DNA of 64,000 nucleotides. It comes from Roseibium aggregatum. GTDB lineage: Bacteria; Pseudomonadota; Alphaproteobacteria; Rhizobiales; Stappiaceae. Of the stretch, positions 26,701-35,489 are shown piece after piece. The notes beneath the pieces are model-generated. The model was not told the DNA's origin. It did not search any database and saw only the letters and a program-made list of their open reading frames with translations. Where the stretch lies: positions 62,001 to 126,000 of the forward strand of contig NZ_JABFCZ010000003.1 of NCBI RefSeq assembly GCF_014692675.1. The letters are read 5' to 3'. The translations under genes were made by a program, and so were the position numbers. Positions within the stretch are counted from its first letter, which is position 1; every line of letters begins with the position of its first letter.

Positions 26701-27558
26701 ATGAGCGGCTGGAGCGAAACCTGGACCTGGATCGATGGCACCTGGCACGAGGGCAATCCGCCGATGATGGGCCCGCGCACCCATGCCTCCTGGCTCGGCT
26801 CCAGTGTCTTCGACGGCGCCCGCTATTTCGAAGGCACCATGCCGGACCTGGATCTCCACTGCAAGCGGGTGAACGATTCCGCCCTCGCCCTTGCCCTGAA
26901 ACCGACCATGCAGGTCGGCGAGATGATGGAACTCGCCCTGGAAGGGGCGAAGAAGTTCTCCTCCGACAAGCAGCTCTACATCAAGCCCATGTACTGGGCG
27001 GAAGGCGACGGCGTCGGAGTCATTGCCGGCGATCCGGAGAGCACCCGCTTCTGCATGTGCCTGTTCGATGCGCCCATGGCCGGCAAGGAGGCCGCCAGCG
27101 CCATCACGCTCTCCCATTTCCGCCGTCCGACGATCGAGTGCATGCCGGTCAACGCGAAGGCCGGCTGCCTTTACCCCAACAACGCCCGCGCCATGACAGA
27201 GGCGAAGGGCAGGGGGTTCGACAACGCGGTCGTGCTCGACATGCTGGGCAATGTGGCCGAACTCACCTCCGCCAACATCTTCATGGCCAAGGACGGCGTG
27301 GTGCATACGCCGGTGCCCAACGGCACGTTCCTGGCCGGGATCACCCGTTTCCGGGTGATCAAGCTCCTGCGTGACGCCGGTTATGCGGTGCACGAGCGTA
27401 CGCTGACCTATGACGAGTTCCTGGACGCCGACGAGATCTTCTCCACCGGCAACTACAACAAGGTCGTCCCGGTCAACCGCATCGAGACGCGCGATATCCA
27501 GCCCGGTCCGATCGCGGCGAAGGCACGCGAACTCTACTGGGACTACGCCCACGCCTGA
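26701..27558 (+). CDS. Branched-chain amino acid aminotransferase-like (class IV PLP enzyme)
   Basis: 285 aa from ATG 26701, after GAGGAAACC. PLP Lys is K153 (VNAKAGCLYPNNARAM), followed by ELTSANIF and TFLAGITRFRVIKL, which fit fold-type IV transaminases. The N-terminal THASWLGSSVFDGARYFEG is typical of IlvE-type enzymes. It could act on branched-chain amino acids or on D-amino acids or 4-amino-4-deoxychorismate; the sequence alone cannot decide. It is convergent with the TRAP permease gene, 16 bp away. Confidence 0.9.
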   Translation: MSGWSETWTWIDGTWHEGNPPMMGPRTHASWLGSSVFDGARYFEGTMPDLDLHCKRVNDSALALALKPTMQVGEMMELALEGAKKFSSDKQLYIKPMYWAEGDGVGVIAGDPESTRFCMCLFDAPMAGKEAASAITLSHFRRPTIECMPVNAKAGCLYPNNARAMTEAKGRGFDNAVVLDMLGNVAELTSANIFMAKDGVVHTPVPNGTFLAGITRFRVIKLLRDAGYAVHERTLTYDEFLDADEIFSTGNYNKVVPVNRIETRDIQPGPIAAKARELYWDYAHA

Positions 27559-27574
27559 TACGGGCGCAGCCTAC

Positions 27575-30235
27575 TCAGAAATACAGGAAGATATGGCGCG
27601 GCGAGGCCACGCAGGCCGCGACCGTGGCCGCGATTGACTTGGGCAGGTGCTCCTGGCTGCGCAGGCCGATCGTGCCGGCAATGGCCGCCCTGTAGGTCTT
27701 CAGCCCGCTGAGCAACGCGCCGCCGGCGGCTTTGCGCCAAACCTGTTCGGACTCGACCTGCGCCATGGCATCGGCCAGCGCGGACTGTGCCGCTTCCCGG
27801 TCCGGGGACTTTGCCCGCAAGGCCCGACGGGCCTTGCTGAGGGCAGTGTGGATGCCGGACGTTCCGGCGATATCGCTAAGCGTCGAGCGCACCGTTTCGA
27901 TCCGTTCGACCAGATCTGCGGGCGGTTCGCTTTGTGCGGCGTCTTCGAGGGAGCGCAGATCAGCGGCGAATGCGGGCAGCTTGTCGCCATCTCCGATAAG
28001 CGCGATCAGCTCCGTCACCGGCTGATAGGCCTCGTCAACATCCCGGCGATAGGCGCGCCGCGCCGTGCTTTCGGCGGTCTGTATCGCGGCGAAGTCGCTG
28101 TGAAGAGCATCCCAGTCGGACGGCACCTCCGCCAGGATCGCCTCGCGCCGGGCGGTCAACTCGGTCAGGCGGTCCCGTGCCTTTTGCGCGGCCTCCTCGC
28201 TCACGGTACGCCCCGCGCGGGAGACGATCGTCTCGAGTTTCGAAATCTCCTTGTCGATCTGCCGGGCGTCCCGCTGCGACTGGCGCACGCTTGCATGGAC
28301 CGGCGCATAGTCCGGCGCCGCTTCGGCCACGGACGCTTCGCTGGCTTTGATCGCGCCCATGAGCTGGAAAGCCTGCCCGGCCTTGTCGAAGGCCTTGGTC
28401 ATCTCCGCGCGATATTTCGGCGGTAGCGAGGCCAGGTCCAGGGACCGCGCCCGGTCAATCGCGGCGCGGATGGTATCGCCGTTTTCCCGGAACCGGCCGG
28501 CCACATAATTCTCGATGCAATATTGCAGGCGCGGGGTGGACGTCGGCGGGGCGTTGTCCGATTGCAGCAGGATCCGGTTCGGCAGATAGGTGACCAGCGC
28601 CGGATAACCGCCGACGACGGCCAGCGCCAGCAACTGCAGGGCGATGAAAGGCACCACGCCCTTGTAGATGTCGAGGGTCCTGACGCTGACCGGCGCGACG
28701 CCGCGCAGGTAAAACAGCGCAAAGCCGAAGGGCGGGGTCAGGAACGAGGTCTGGATGACAAGCGCGATCATCACGCCGAGCCAGACGGCGGCGATATTGG
28801 CGGACGGGTCGGCGAGCAGGATCGGCGCGACGATGGGCACGACGACCACGGTGATCTCGATGAAATCGAGGAAAAAGCCGAGCAGGAAGACGATCAGCAT
28901 CACGATGGTGAACTGACCCCAGAAGCCGCCGGGCAGGGTCTGCAGGAAGCCTTTCACCAGTTCCTCGCCTCCGAAGCCGCGAAAGGCGGCCGTCAGCATG
29001 ACCGCGCCGAGCAGGATGGCGAAGACGAGCGACGTGGTCTTCAGCGTCTCTTCCATCACATACTGCATCGTCCGCTCGATCTTCAGCGTCCGCCATCCGC
29101 TCCAGAGGAGCGAGGCCGCGAGCGCCATTGCGGCCAATACGGACAGGACCAGGCCAACCACATCCCGGGAGGAATAGATCTTCCTCAGATTGACATCGAA
29201 ATTCTGCAGGATCACGGCGATGGCCATCAGCGAACAGAGCGCAAGCAGGGTCGGCGCGAAGGCGCCTCGCTTGCCCTTGTACAAACGATAGCCCGCCATG
29301 ATGGTCGCACCCGCGGCGCCGATGGCCCCGGCCTGGTTGACGGTCGCGACCCCGGTGACAATCGAGCCCAGAACCAGAAGGATCAGGGTAAGCGGTGGAA
29401 CCAGCGCGACGATCACGCTGAGGAACAGGTTTCGCCCGTTCGTCTCGTCGCGCGGCATGGTCGGGGCAAGGCCGGGACGCAGCAGGGCGACGCCCGCCAC
29501 GTAAAGGATATAGAGGCCGACCAGCACCATGCCCGGCACGAAGGCGCCCATGAACATTTCGCCGGCGCTGACCGAAAACACATCGAACTCGCTCGGCATG
29601 GTGAGTTCGCCGGTCGCCACCTTGTAGAGGGCGCGGCGGCCGGCATTCGCCTGGTTGACGGCGGTTGTCAGCTGATGAACCAGGATGAGCAGCACGATCG
29701 ACGGCGGAATGATCTGGCCGAGCGTGCCGGTTGCCGCGATCACGCCGGTCGCAAGAGGTTTGGAATACCGGTTCCGCAGCATCGTCGGCAGCGAGATCAT
29801 GCCCATGGTCACCACCGTGGCGCCGACGATGCCGGTCGTCGCGGCCAGAAGCGCGCCGACGAGGATAACGGAAATGCCGAGCCCGCCCCGGATCGCCCGG
29901 AACAGCTGCGCCATCGCCAGAAGCAGGTCTTCGGCCACCTTCGACCGTTGCAGCATCAGGCCCATGAAGATGAAAAGCGGGATCGCGATCAGCGTATCGC
30001 CGGAATCGGACCGGTAGTTGCCGCGGAAATTCAGGACCCCGGCAGACAGCCACGCATCGGGGCCGCCGCCGTGCACAAAGAACGCATCGATATCCCCGGC
30101 ATAAAGATAGCCGCAGAAAGCCGCGATCCCGATCGCCAGGATCGCCGATCCGGGGATGGCGAAGGCCGCCGGATATCCCGATCCGAGCGCGCATGCGAGT
30201 ACGACCACCAACAAGACGAGAAAGAAGAGTTCCAT
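27575..30235 (-). CDS. TRAP transporter large permease (DctM) with long C-terminal coiled-coil domain
   Basis: 886 aa from ATG 30235, 5 bp after the small permease stop. Residues 1-555 are the hydrophobic DctM transport core (LIAIPLFIFMGLMLQRS, GATVVTMGMISLPTML and ASPFG-like TPPFGFALFYLRG). From about residue 556 to 886 there is a hydrophilic, Ala/Glu/Arg-rich helical region (KEISKLETIVSRAGRTVSEEA, ARDRLTELTARREAIL) with coiled-coil character. Classical DctM proteins are about 430 aa. No substrate-binding DctP gene is adjacent. TRAP systems are Na+-driven importers of organic acids. The tail's role is unknown. Confidence 0.9.
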   Translation of the reverse strand: MELFFLVLLVVVLACALGSGYPAAFAIPGSAILAIGIAAFCGYLYAGDIDAFFVHGGGPDAWLSAGVLNFRGNYRSDSGDTLIAIPLFIFMGLMLQRSKVAEDLLLAMAQLFRAIRGGLGISVILVGALLAATTGIVGATVVTMGMISLPTMLRNRYSKPLATGVIAATGTLGQIIPPSIVLLILVHQLTTAVNQANAGRRALYKVATGELTMPSEFDVFSVSAGEMFMGAFVPGMVLVGLYILYVAGVALLRPGLAPTMPRDETNGRNLFLSVIVALVPPLTLILLVLGSIVTGVATVNQAGAIGAAGATIMAGYRLYKGKRGAFAPTLLALCSLMAIAVILQNFDVNLRKIYSSRDVVGLVLSVLAAMALAASLLWSGWRTLKIERTMQYVMEETLKTTSLVFAILLGAVMLTAAFRGFGGEELVKGFLQTLPGGFWGQFTIVMLIVFLLGFFLDFIEITVVVVPIVAPILLADPSANIAAVWLGVMIALVIQTSFLTPPFGFALFYLRGVAPVSVRTLDIYKGVVPFIALQLLALAVVGGYPALVTYLPNRILLQSDNAPPTSTPRLQYCIENYVAGRFRENGDTIRAAIDRARSLDLASLPPKYRAEMTKAFDKAGQAFQLMGAIKASEASVAEAAPDYAPVHASVRQSQRDARQIDKEISKLETIVSRAGRTVSEEAAQKARDRLTELTARREAILAEVPSDWDALHSDFAAIQTAESTARRAYRRDVDEAYQPVTELIALIGDGDKLPAFAADLRSLEDAAQSEPPADLVERIETVRSTLSDIAGTSGIHTALSKARRALRAKSPDREAAQSALADAMAQVESEQVWRKAAGGALLSGLKTYRAAIAGTIGLRSQEHLPKSIAATVAACVASPRHIFLYF

Positions 30236-30240
30236 GGTCC

Positions 30241-31275
30241 TTACGCGTCTCTTCCTGCCGGGTGGCTGTCTGTATCTGCAGCGGGATCGCTGCCGCCGGC
30301 TTCGCCGAGGTAATCGGCCGTGCCGTCGAACAGGAAACTCACGAACGCGATCAGCATCGTGATTGCGAACAGTCCCATGAAGACGGTCATCAGGTAGAGG
30401 ATGTAGAGACCGTCGCCGAGCCCCTCGATTTCGTAGGTCAAAAGGGCGCTGTTGATGACGCCGGTCTTTCCCGAGGTGCCGACGATCAGGATCAGCCAGC
30501 AGAACGGCATGCCCAGAAGCAGCGTGCCGAAGGCATTGACCAGTCCCTTGGTCCGTCGCGAGAAGCCGGCATAGAAGACGTCGACCCGGACATGCCCGTC
30601 CTGGCGCAAGGTATAGGCGCATCCGAGCAGGAACAGCGCGGCGTACCAGAAGCGCACCAGATCGGTCATGTAGAGCTGTTCATAGGAAAACATGAAACGG
30701 AACATCACAATCAGCAGCTCGGCGACGACTATGAGCAGGGCGAGCCACGTGACACCGATTGTCCGTGTCAGCGAGGCGATCACGATCCCAAGCGCGATCA
30801 GGGGCATATGCACGTAGGCCCCGCGGATTTCGGACCGGAAGAGCTCGAAGGCGAGTGTCTTGCCGGCAAGGCCGTCGATCAGATCTTCACCGCGCAGGAA
30901 GGCCAGGCTGATGTCGACCAGACCGATCAGCAGTACGGCCCAGAAGGCCGCGCGGATGAGAAACCCGTTGATCCTGTCGACCCGTTGGCTCTCGTCCCGC
31001 AACGGGCGTTCCCGGTGTCGCAGGACGTGCCAGGCAGCTGCCGGCAGGACGGCGGCATAGAGCCCGGCCTGAAGCCAGGAGCGCACATCGACCGCACCGG
31101 CGTTGAAAGTCGCGGTCCCCGGCCATCCGAGCCAGTAGACGAGAAAATCGTTGAAGAGAAAGGCGGTCAGGCAAAACAGGGTGGCCCAGCCGAAGATCCG
31201 CACCATGATCGCAACAGCACGGCCATCCGTGGTTCCGCGGGTGCCGTCGGCGGCAATTCCGTCGGTAGAGGTCAT
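30241..31275 (-). CDS. TRAP transporter small permease (DctQ), extended
   Basis: 344 aa, twice the usual DctQ length (about 170-200). GGGGAG lies 8 nt before ATG 31275. The C-terminal half (YTLRQDGHVRVDVFY, LLLGMPFCWLILIVG) is the conserved DctQ domain; the N-terminal half adds several hydrophobic segments. It is the upstream partner of the large permease, and the pair should form the membrane complex. The absence of a nearby binding protein gene suggests that an unlinked DctP supplies substrate. Confidence 0.88.
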   Translation of the reverse strand: MTSTDGIAADGTRGTTDGRAVAIMVRIFGWATLFCLTAFLFNDFLVYWLGWPGTATFNAGAVDVRSWLQAGLYAAVLPAAAWHVLRHRERPLRDESQRVDRINGFLIRAAFWAVLLIGLVDISLAFLRGEDLIDGLAGKTLAFELFRSEIRGAYVHMPLIALGIVIASLTRTIGVTWLALLIVVAELLIVMFRFMFSYEQLYMTDLVRFWYAALFLLGCAYTLRQDGHVRVDVFYAGFSRRTKGLVNAFGTLLLGMPFCWLILIVGTSGKTGVINSALLTYEIEGLGDGLYILYLMTVFMGLFAITMLIAFVSFLFDGTADYLGEAGGSDPAADTDSHPAGRDA

Positions 31276-31481
31276 TCGAACGCTCCCCAGACGGCGGCCG
31301 GTCTTGTCCGGATTGCACGGGTTCCGGATGTTGTTCTATCGTTGCCGGTCATCGATCGCCGTATCTGCCTCCCACAGAACTGCGCCTGTTCGATACGGGG
31401 ATGATAAAACCTGTAGTGGCTAGAGCTTCAAGCCTGCCTTGTCATTTTTTCCATGACAGTCGTTTGCGGGCTGTCGCAGGC

Positions 31482-32882
31482 TTAGTTTTCAGGCCCGTCG
31501 AGATAGCCGTTTTTCCGCAATTGGCGGATGGCGTCTATCTTGCCGCCTTCGGCCCTCAGCGTCTCGATGGCATCGACAAGGTCCGCCTTGCCTTCCGACA
31601 GAAGCTGGGCCCGCAGGCTGTCCCAGTCGGGAACGACCGGTCTGGGACTTTCCTTCAGAACCGTTTTGGTGCGCATGAGAACCAGCCCGGCTGCGACCAC
31701 CAGGGAAATCGCCGCGGCAAAGGACGGGGCCTGGAAGTCGCCGGTCATTTCGTGAAGCAGGCCGGCAAACCAGGGGCCGACAACCTGGCCGAGGCCGAAG
31801 CTTGCGGTCATGATCCCCAGCGCCTGCCGCGGATCGCCGGTTGTCAGCCGGCGCGCCTCGATCAAGCCGAGCGCGGAGATCGCCACGAAGGTGCCGCCCA
31901 CCAGGGCAGCCGCCACGATGATCAGGGCCGGGGTGTCGGCGGTGACGCTCAGGCCGACGCCGACGGCTTCGGCCAGACAGGCTGCGGCGAAGGCTCTGGT
32001 CGGTCCGTATCGTCCGGATAGCCGGTTCCAGACATAGATCGAAGGGGCTGCCGACAGGCCGACGGCGAGCCACACCACCGCTTCCGCCTCATTCAGTTCC
32101 GGTGTCTGCCGGGTGATGACGGAGATGAAGGTGGTCGTGATCACGTAGCCGAAACCGAACAGGCCGTATGCGATGACGAGCCGCAGAAGGTCGCCCGAAT
32201 ACCGGCCGCTCTTCCGGCCAGATTGGGTGTCCGGTGTTTCGATGGACCCGAATTCCTTGCGCGGTCGTGGGACGAGCCAGGTGATGGCGATCAGAAGGCC
32301 GAGCGTCGTCAGACCGCTTGCAAACCATAGTTCCTGCCAGGAAAACCCGTTTCCGCCAAGCACGGCGACCAGGATCGCGGAGAGCGCGATCCCCGAGCCG
32401 ACGCCGGCAAAATGCAATGCCGAAAGGCCGGCGCGTCCGGTCATGGCAAGCTGTTCAAGGACGAGAGCCGATGCGAACACCAGCACGAAGGCACTGGCAA
32501 CGCCGCCGAAAAACCGCAAAAGCAGGAACACGGCCAGATGATCCGTCAGGCCCATGGCGATCGTTGTGACGGCACTGGCGAGAAGCGCCGACAGGAACCA
32601 GCTCCTTTGGCTTCCCGGCAAGCCGCCGAGAGAGCCTGCAAGGGCGCCGACCAGATAGCCTAGAAAATTCGCCGAGGCGATCAGTCCGGCATTGGCCGCC
32701 GACAGCGGGATGCCCTCCGCCATGAACGGCAGGATCGGCGTATAGACGAACCGGCCGATCCCCATGGCGGCAGCAAGCGCAAATGCACCACCCAGGGCAA
32801 GGCGTAAGGGTGCCGTCTTGGCGGAGGGGGGATGGGGCGAGCCGGACAACGGGTTTCTCTGAGAGGCTTTGGAGAGCGGCAC
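31482..32882 (-). CDS. MFS transporter, YbfB/YjiJ type
   Basis: About 466 aa with roughly 12 membrane segments. ALAAAMGIGRFVYTPILPFM near the N-terminus is the typical YbfB/YjiJ signature. The start is uncertain: GTG 32882 is chosen because no ATG lies near the hydrophobic N-terminus, and a TTG near 32850 is possible. A 50-residue hydrophilic C-terminal extension (about 415-466, ending in RQLRKNGYLDGPEN) is unusual for the fold. Substrate unknown. No obvious partner gene. Confidence 0.75.
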   Translation of the reverse strand: MPLSKASQRNPLSGSPHPPSAKTAPLRLALGGAFALAAAMGIGRFVYTPILPFMAEGIPLSAANAGLIASANFLGYLVGALAGSLGGLPGSQRSWFLSALLASAVTTIAMGLTDHLAVFLLLRFFGGVASAFVLVFASALVLEQLAMTGRAGLSALHFAGVGSGIALSAILVAVLGGNGFSWQELWFASGLTTLGLLIAITWLVPRPRKEFGSIETPDTQSGRKSGRYSGDLLRLVIAYGLFGFGYVITTTFISVITRQTPELNEAEAVVWLAVGLSAAPSIYVWNRLSGRYGPTRAFAAACLAEAVGVGLSVTADTPALIIVAAALVGGTFVAISALGLIEARRLTTGDPRQALGIMTASFGLGQVVGPWFAGLLHEMTGDFQAPSFAAAISLVVAAGLVLMRTKTVLKESPRPVVPDWDSLRAQLLSEGKADLVDAIETLRAEGGKIDAIRQLRKNGYLDGPEN

Positions 32883-33267
32883 TCTAGATGTCCGATCGCG
32901 GAAGCGGCAAGCGTAAATGTGCCGGCGTGCATTCACATCCCCGGGTCGGCCCCTGACACGGCGGGAAGACTGGCCTGTCGCGTCACATTGACCGGCAGGC
33001 ACAAACACGAGCCGCGGCGTCATGCTCTATAAAAAACAATAAAAATATTTTTTTATTTGCCGCTTCGGCGTTGCCCGAAGCGGAGAAGGCTCCTATGTTG
33101 CCCTCGAAGCGGGCCGCAATTCTACCTATGTCCCGCTTGCCGCATCCGGCGTTCGAACGAACGCGGACAGGATGCTCTAACAGTTTGAAATCGATCAAAT
33201 TTTTGCCTTCATCTGCGAGCAGATGGAGGTGGTTTGATCCAGAAGCTGCCCCACAGGAGGACGTGCC
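32883..33267. other. Gene-free region upstream of sodB
   Basis: 385 bp with no supported ORF. An AT-rich block at about 33025-33058 probably provides the sodB promoter, followed by a 9-bp stem hairpin (33060-33083). AGGAGG lies upstream of the sodB ATG. Confidence 0.45.
33060..33083. repeat. Hairpin in the sodB upstream region
   Basis: CCGCTTCGG and CCGAAGCGG with a 6-nt loop. It follows an AT-rich block and has no U tract on either side, so it is more likely a leader stem than a terminator. Confidence 0.45.
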
Positions 33268-33867
33268 ATGTCATTTGAACTTCCAGATCTCCCCTACGCC
33301 TATGATGCCCTCAGCCCGTACATGTCGGCTGAAACGCTTGAGTACCACCACGACAAGCACCATCAGGCCTATGTGACCAACGGCAACAACCTGCTGAAGG
33401 ACAGCGGCCTGGAAGGCAAGTCGCTGGAAGACGTCGTCAAGGAAAGCTTCGGCAAGAACCCGGGCCTGTTCAACAATGCCGCCCAGCACTACAACCACAT
33501 CCATTTCTGGAAGTGGATGAAGAAGGACGGCGGCGGCACCTCCCTGCCGGGTGCGCTGGCTTCCAAGATCGACAGCGATCTGGGCGGTTACGACAAGTTC
33601 CGCGCCGATTTCCTCGCCGCCGGCGCCACCCAGTTCGGGTCCGGCTGGGCCTGGCTTGCGCTCAAGGGCGGCAAGCTGGAAATCATGAAGACCCCGAACG
33701 GCGAAAACCCGCTGGTTCACGGCGCGACGCCGCTGCTCGGCTGCGATGTCTGGGAACATTCCTACTACATCGACTACCGCAACGCGCGGCCGAAGTACCT
33801 TGAGGCCTTCGTCGACAACATGATCAACTGGGACTACGTCCTGGAGCTTTACGAAGCTGCTTCCTGA
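33268..33867 (+). CDS. sodB: Superoxide dismutase, iron/manganese type (SodB-like)
   Basis: 199 aa. Metal ligands are in family positions: H27 (EYHHDKHH), H77 (AAQHYNHIHFW), D160 and H164 in DVWEHSYYIDY. QFGSGWAWL is the conserved Fe/MnSOD core. Gln and Ala usage near the active site (AAQHYN) fits iron-type enzymes, although metal preference is not certain. It is cytoplasmic (no signal). AGGAGG precedes the ATG at about 9 nt. Its product removes superoxide. A strong terminator follows. Confidence 0.95.
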   Translation: MSFELPDLPYAYDALSPYMSAETLEYHHDKHHQAYVTNGNNLLKDSGLEGKSLEDVVKESFGKNPGLFNNAAQHYNHIHFWKWMKKDGGGTSLPGALASKIDSDLGGYDKFRADFLAAGATQFGSGWAWLALKGGKLEIMKTPNGENPLVHGATPLLGCDVWEHSYYIDYRNARPKYLEAFVDNMINWDYVLELYEAAS

Positions 33868-33891
33868 TCGGAAACGAGCGATCGCATTGTA

Positions 33892-33933
33892 AACCCCGGC
33901 CCGGGCTTCATGCCTGGGTCGGGGTTATTTTTG
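33892..33933 (+). terminator. Rho-independent terminator of sodB
   Basis: AACCCCGGCCCGGGC and GCCTGGGTCGGGGTT form a long GC-rich stem (two mismatches or wobbles) followed by ATTTTT. Confidence 0.85.
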
Positions 33934-34069
33934 GCAGTTTGTTTCCCCTTCGTTGACAGTGCGTCAATCTGTTCCGCCCGACCTCACAGGGCCGTGATTT
34001 CAAATCACCGGAGAGATAGTCCTCAATGGGGCCGGGTGGGGATCGCAAGCGTTTGAAGAGGAGAGGAAC

Positions 34070-34516
34070 ATGCGTAAGCTTGTACTTGGTGTCGCGGCTT
34101 TGTGCCTGACTGGAATGGCGGCGATGGCGGCCGATGATCCGATCGCGATCCGCAAACACATCATGGATTCCGTAGGCGCCGCGGCCGGTCTGAGCGGCGG
34201 CATGATGAAGGGGGAAGTTCCCTATTCGCCCGCGGCGGGCAAATCCGCGATCGCGACCATGGTGGCCGCTTCTGCCGCTTACGGCTCGTTCTTCCCTGAA
34301 GGGACGGACAAGGGGGATACCACCGCATCTCCGAAAATCTGGGAAGATGCCGCCGGCTTCCAGAAGGCGCTCGACAAGTTCGCTGCCGACGCGGGTTCCG
34401 CCATGGCGGCGTCCGGAAAGGACGGCCCGGCCGACCTCGACGCCTTCAAGGCGGCGATGGGACCGGTCTTCGACAATTGCAAAGCCTGCCACGAAGCCTA
34501 TCGTGTGAAGAAATAG
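34070..34516 (+). CDS. Cytochrome c' / c-556 family protein
   Basis: 148 aa with a signal peptide (GVAALCLTGMAAMA-AD). The haem c motif CKACH is near the C-terminus (about residues 138-142), as in the four-helix-bundle cytochrome c' family. AGGAG lies upstream of ATG 34070. It precedes a diheme cytochrome by 19 bp in the same direction, so the two likely make a periplasmic electron-transfer or gas-binding pair. Partner enzyme not visible. Confidence 0.88.
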   Translation: MRKLVLGVAALCLTGMAAMAADDPIAIRKHIMDSVGAAAGLSGGMMKGEVPYSPAAGKSAIATMVAASAAYGSFFPEGTDKGDTTASPKIWEDAAGFQKALDKFAADAGSAMAASGKDGPADLDAFKAAMGPVFDNCKACHEAYRVKK

Positions 34517-34535
34517 GATTTTCAACAGGTACAAC

Positions 34536-35456
34536 ATGTTCAGAAAGCTTGTCGCTGCAGTCGTCGTTCTTGGAATTGCCGCAGCAGCGGCAGGCTGGTT
34601 TCTGTCTGCGCCGGACCGCCTGCCGGAATCCGTCATCGCAAGTCTGCCGGCCGGCGATGCGGACAGGGGCGAACTGATCTTCTGGGCCGGCGGCTGCGCC
34701 TCCTGTCACGCGCCGGCCGGCGCCAAGGGGGAGGAGAAGCTCGGCCTCAGTGGCGGACAGCGTCTGGAAACGCCGTTCGGCATCTTCGTCGCGCCGAATA
34801 TCTCCAGTGACCCTCAGGACGGGATTGGCGCATGGACTTTGGCCGATTTTGCCAATGCCATGCTGAAGGGCACGTCGCCAAATGGCGAGAACCTCTATCC
34901 CGCCTTCCCCTATACATCCTATGCCCGCATGAAGGTGCAGGACGTTTCCGATCTTTTCGCCTTCATGCAGTCCCTGCCGCCGGTCAGCGGCAAGGCTGCC
35001 GGCCATGAACTCGGGTTTCCGTTCAATATCCGCCGGGGCGTGGGCCTCTGGAAACGGCTTTATCTCAGCAGCGCCCCGGTTATTCCCGAGGACCAGCTGC
35101 ACGGAGACACGGACCTGAGCATCCTGAACCGTGGCCGGTATCTGGTGGAAGGGCCCGGGCATTGCGGTGAATGCCATACCCCGCGGAACATGATCGGCGC
35201 GGTGAAAAAGAACCTCTGGCTGGCGGGAGCACCGGCTGCCGTGGGTGACGGGAAGGTGCCCGACATCACATCGGGCAAGAACGGAATTCCGGGCTGGAGC
35301 GCTTCTGACATCGCCTACTATCTGGAAACCGGCTTTACGCCCGACTACGACAGCGTCGGTGGTGAAATGGTGTCCGTCCAGGAGAACATGGCAAAACTTC
35401 CTGCCAGCGACCGCGAGGCGATCGCCGCCTATTTGAAGGCCGTTCCGTCCCACTGA
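34536..35456 (+). CDS. Membrane-anchored diheme cytochrome c
   Basis: 306 aa. N-terminal hydrophobic anchor (AAVVVLGIAAAAAGWFLS), then two haem motifs, CASCH (about residues 54-58) and CGECH (about 209-213). PNISSDPQDGIGAWTLADFANAMLKGTSPNGENLYPAFPYTSY and the second-half equivalent resemble the cytochrome subunits of alcohol or aldehyde dehydrogenases. No dehydrogenase gene is adjacent. It is probably co-transcribed with the preceding cytochrome gene. It could carry electrons from a periplasmic oxidase substrate to the respiratory chain. Confidence 0.88.
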   Translation: MFRKLVAAVVVLGIAAAAAGWFLSAPDRLPESVIASLPAGDADRGELIFWAGGCASCHAPAGAKGEEKLGLSGGQRLETPFGIFVAPNISSDPQDGIGAWTLADFANAMLKGTSPNGENLYPAFPYTSYARMKVQDVSDLFAFMQSLPPVSGKAAGHELGFPFNIRRGVGLWKRLYLSSAPVIPEDQLHGDTDLSILNRGRYLVEGPGHCGECHTPRNMIGAVKKNLWLAGAPAAVGDGKVPDITSGKNGIPGWSASDIAYYLETGFTPDYDSVGGEMVSVQENMAKLPASDREAIAAYLKAVPSH

Positions 35457-35489
35457 AGGCCTTGAACCTTGCACTGGCGTCGGGCGTTT

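Noticed and set aside
28523..30313. 596-codon open frame on the plus strand
   Set aside because: Antisense of the TRAP permease; low-complexity Gln/Asp/Arg/His composition.
27575..30622. Start of the TRAP permease at 30622
   Set aside because: The first 129 codons overlap the small permease gene in another frame and are Arg-rich; ATG 30235 begins the first membrane helix, 5 bp after the small permease stop.
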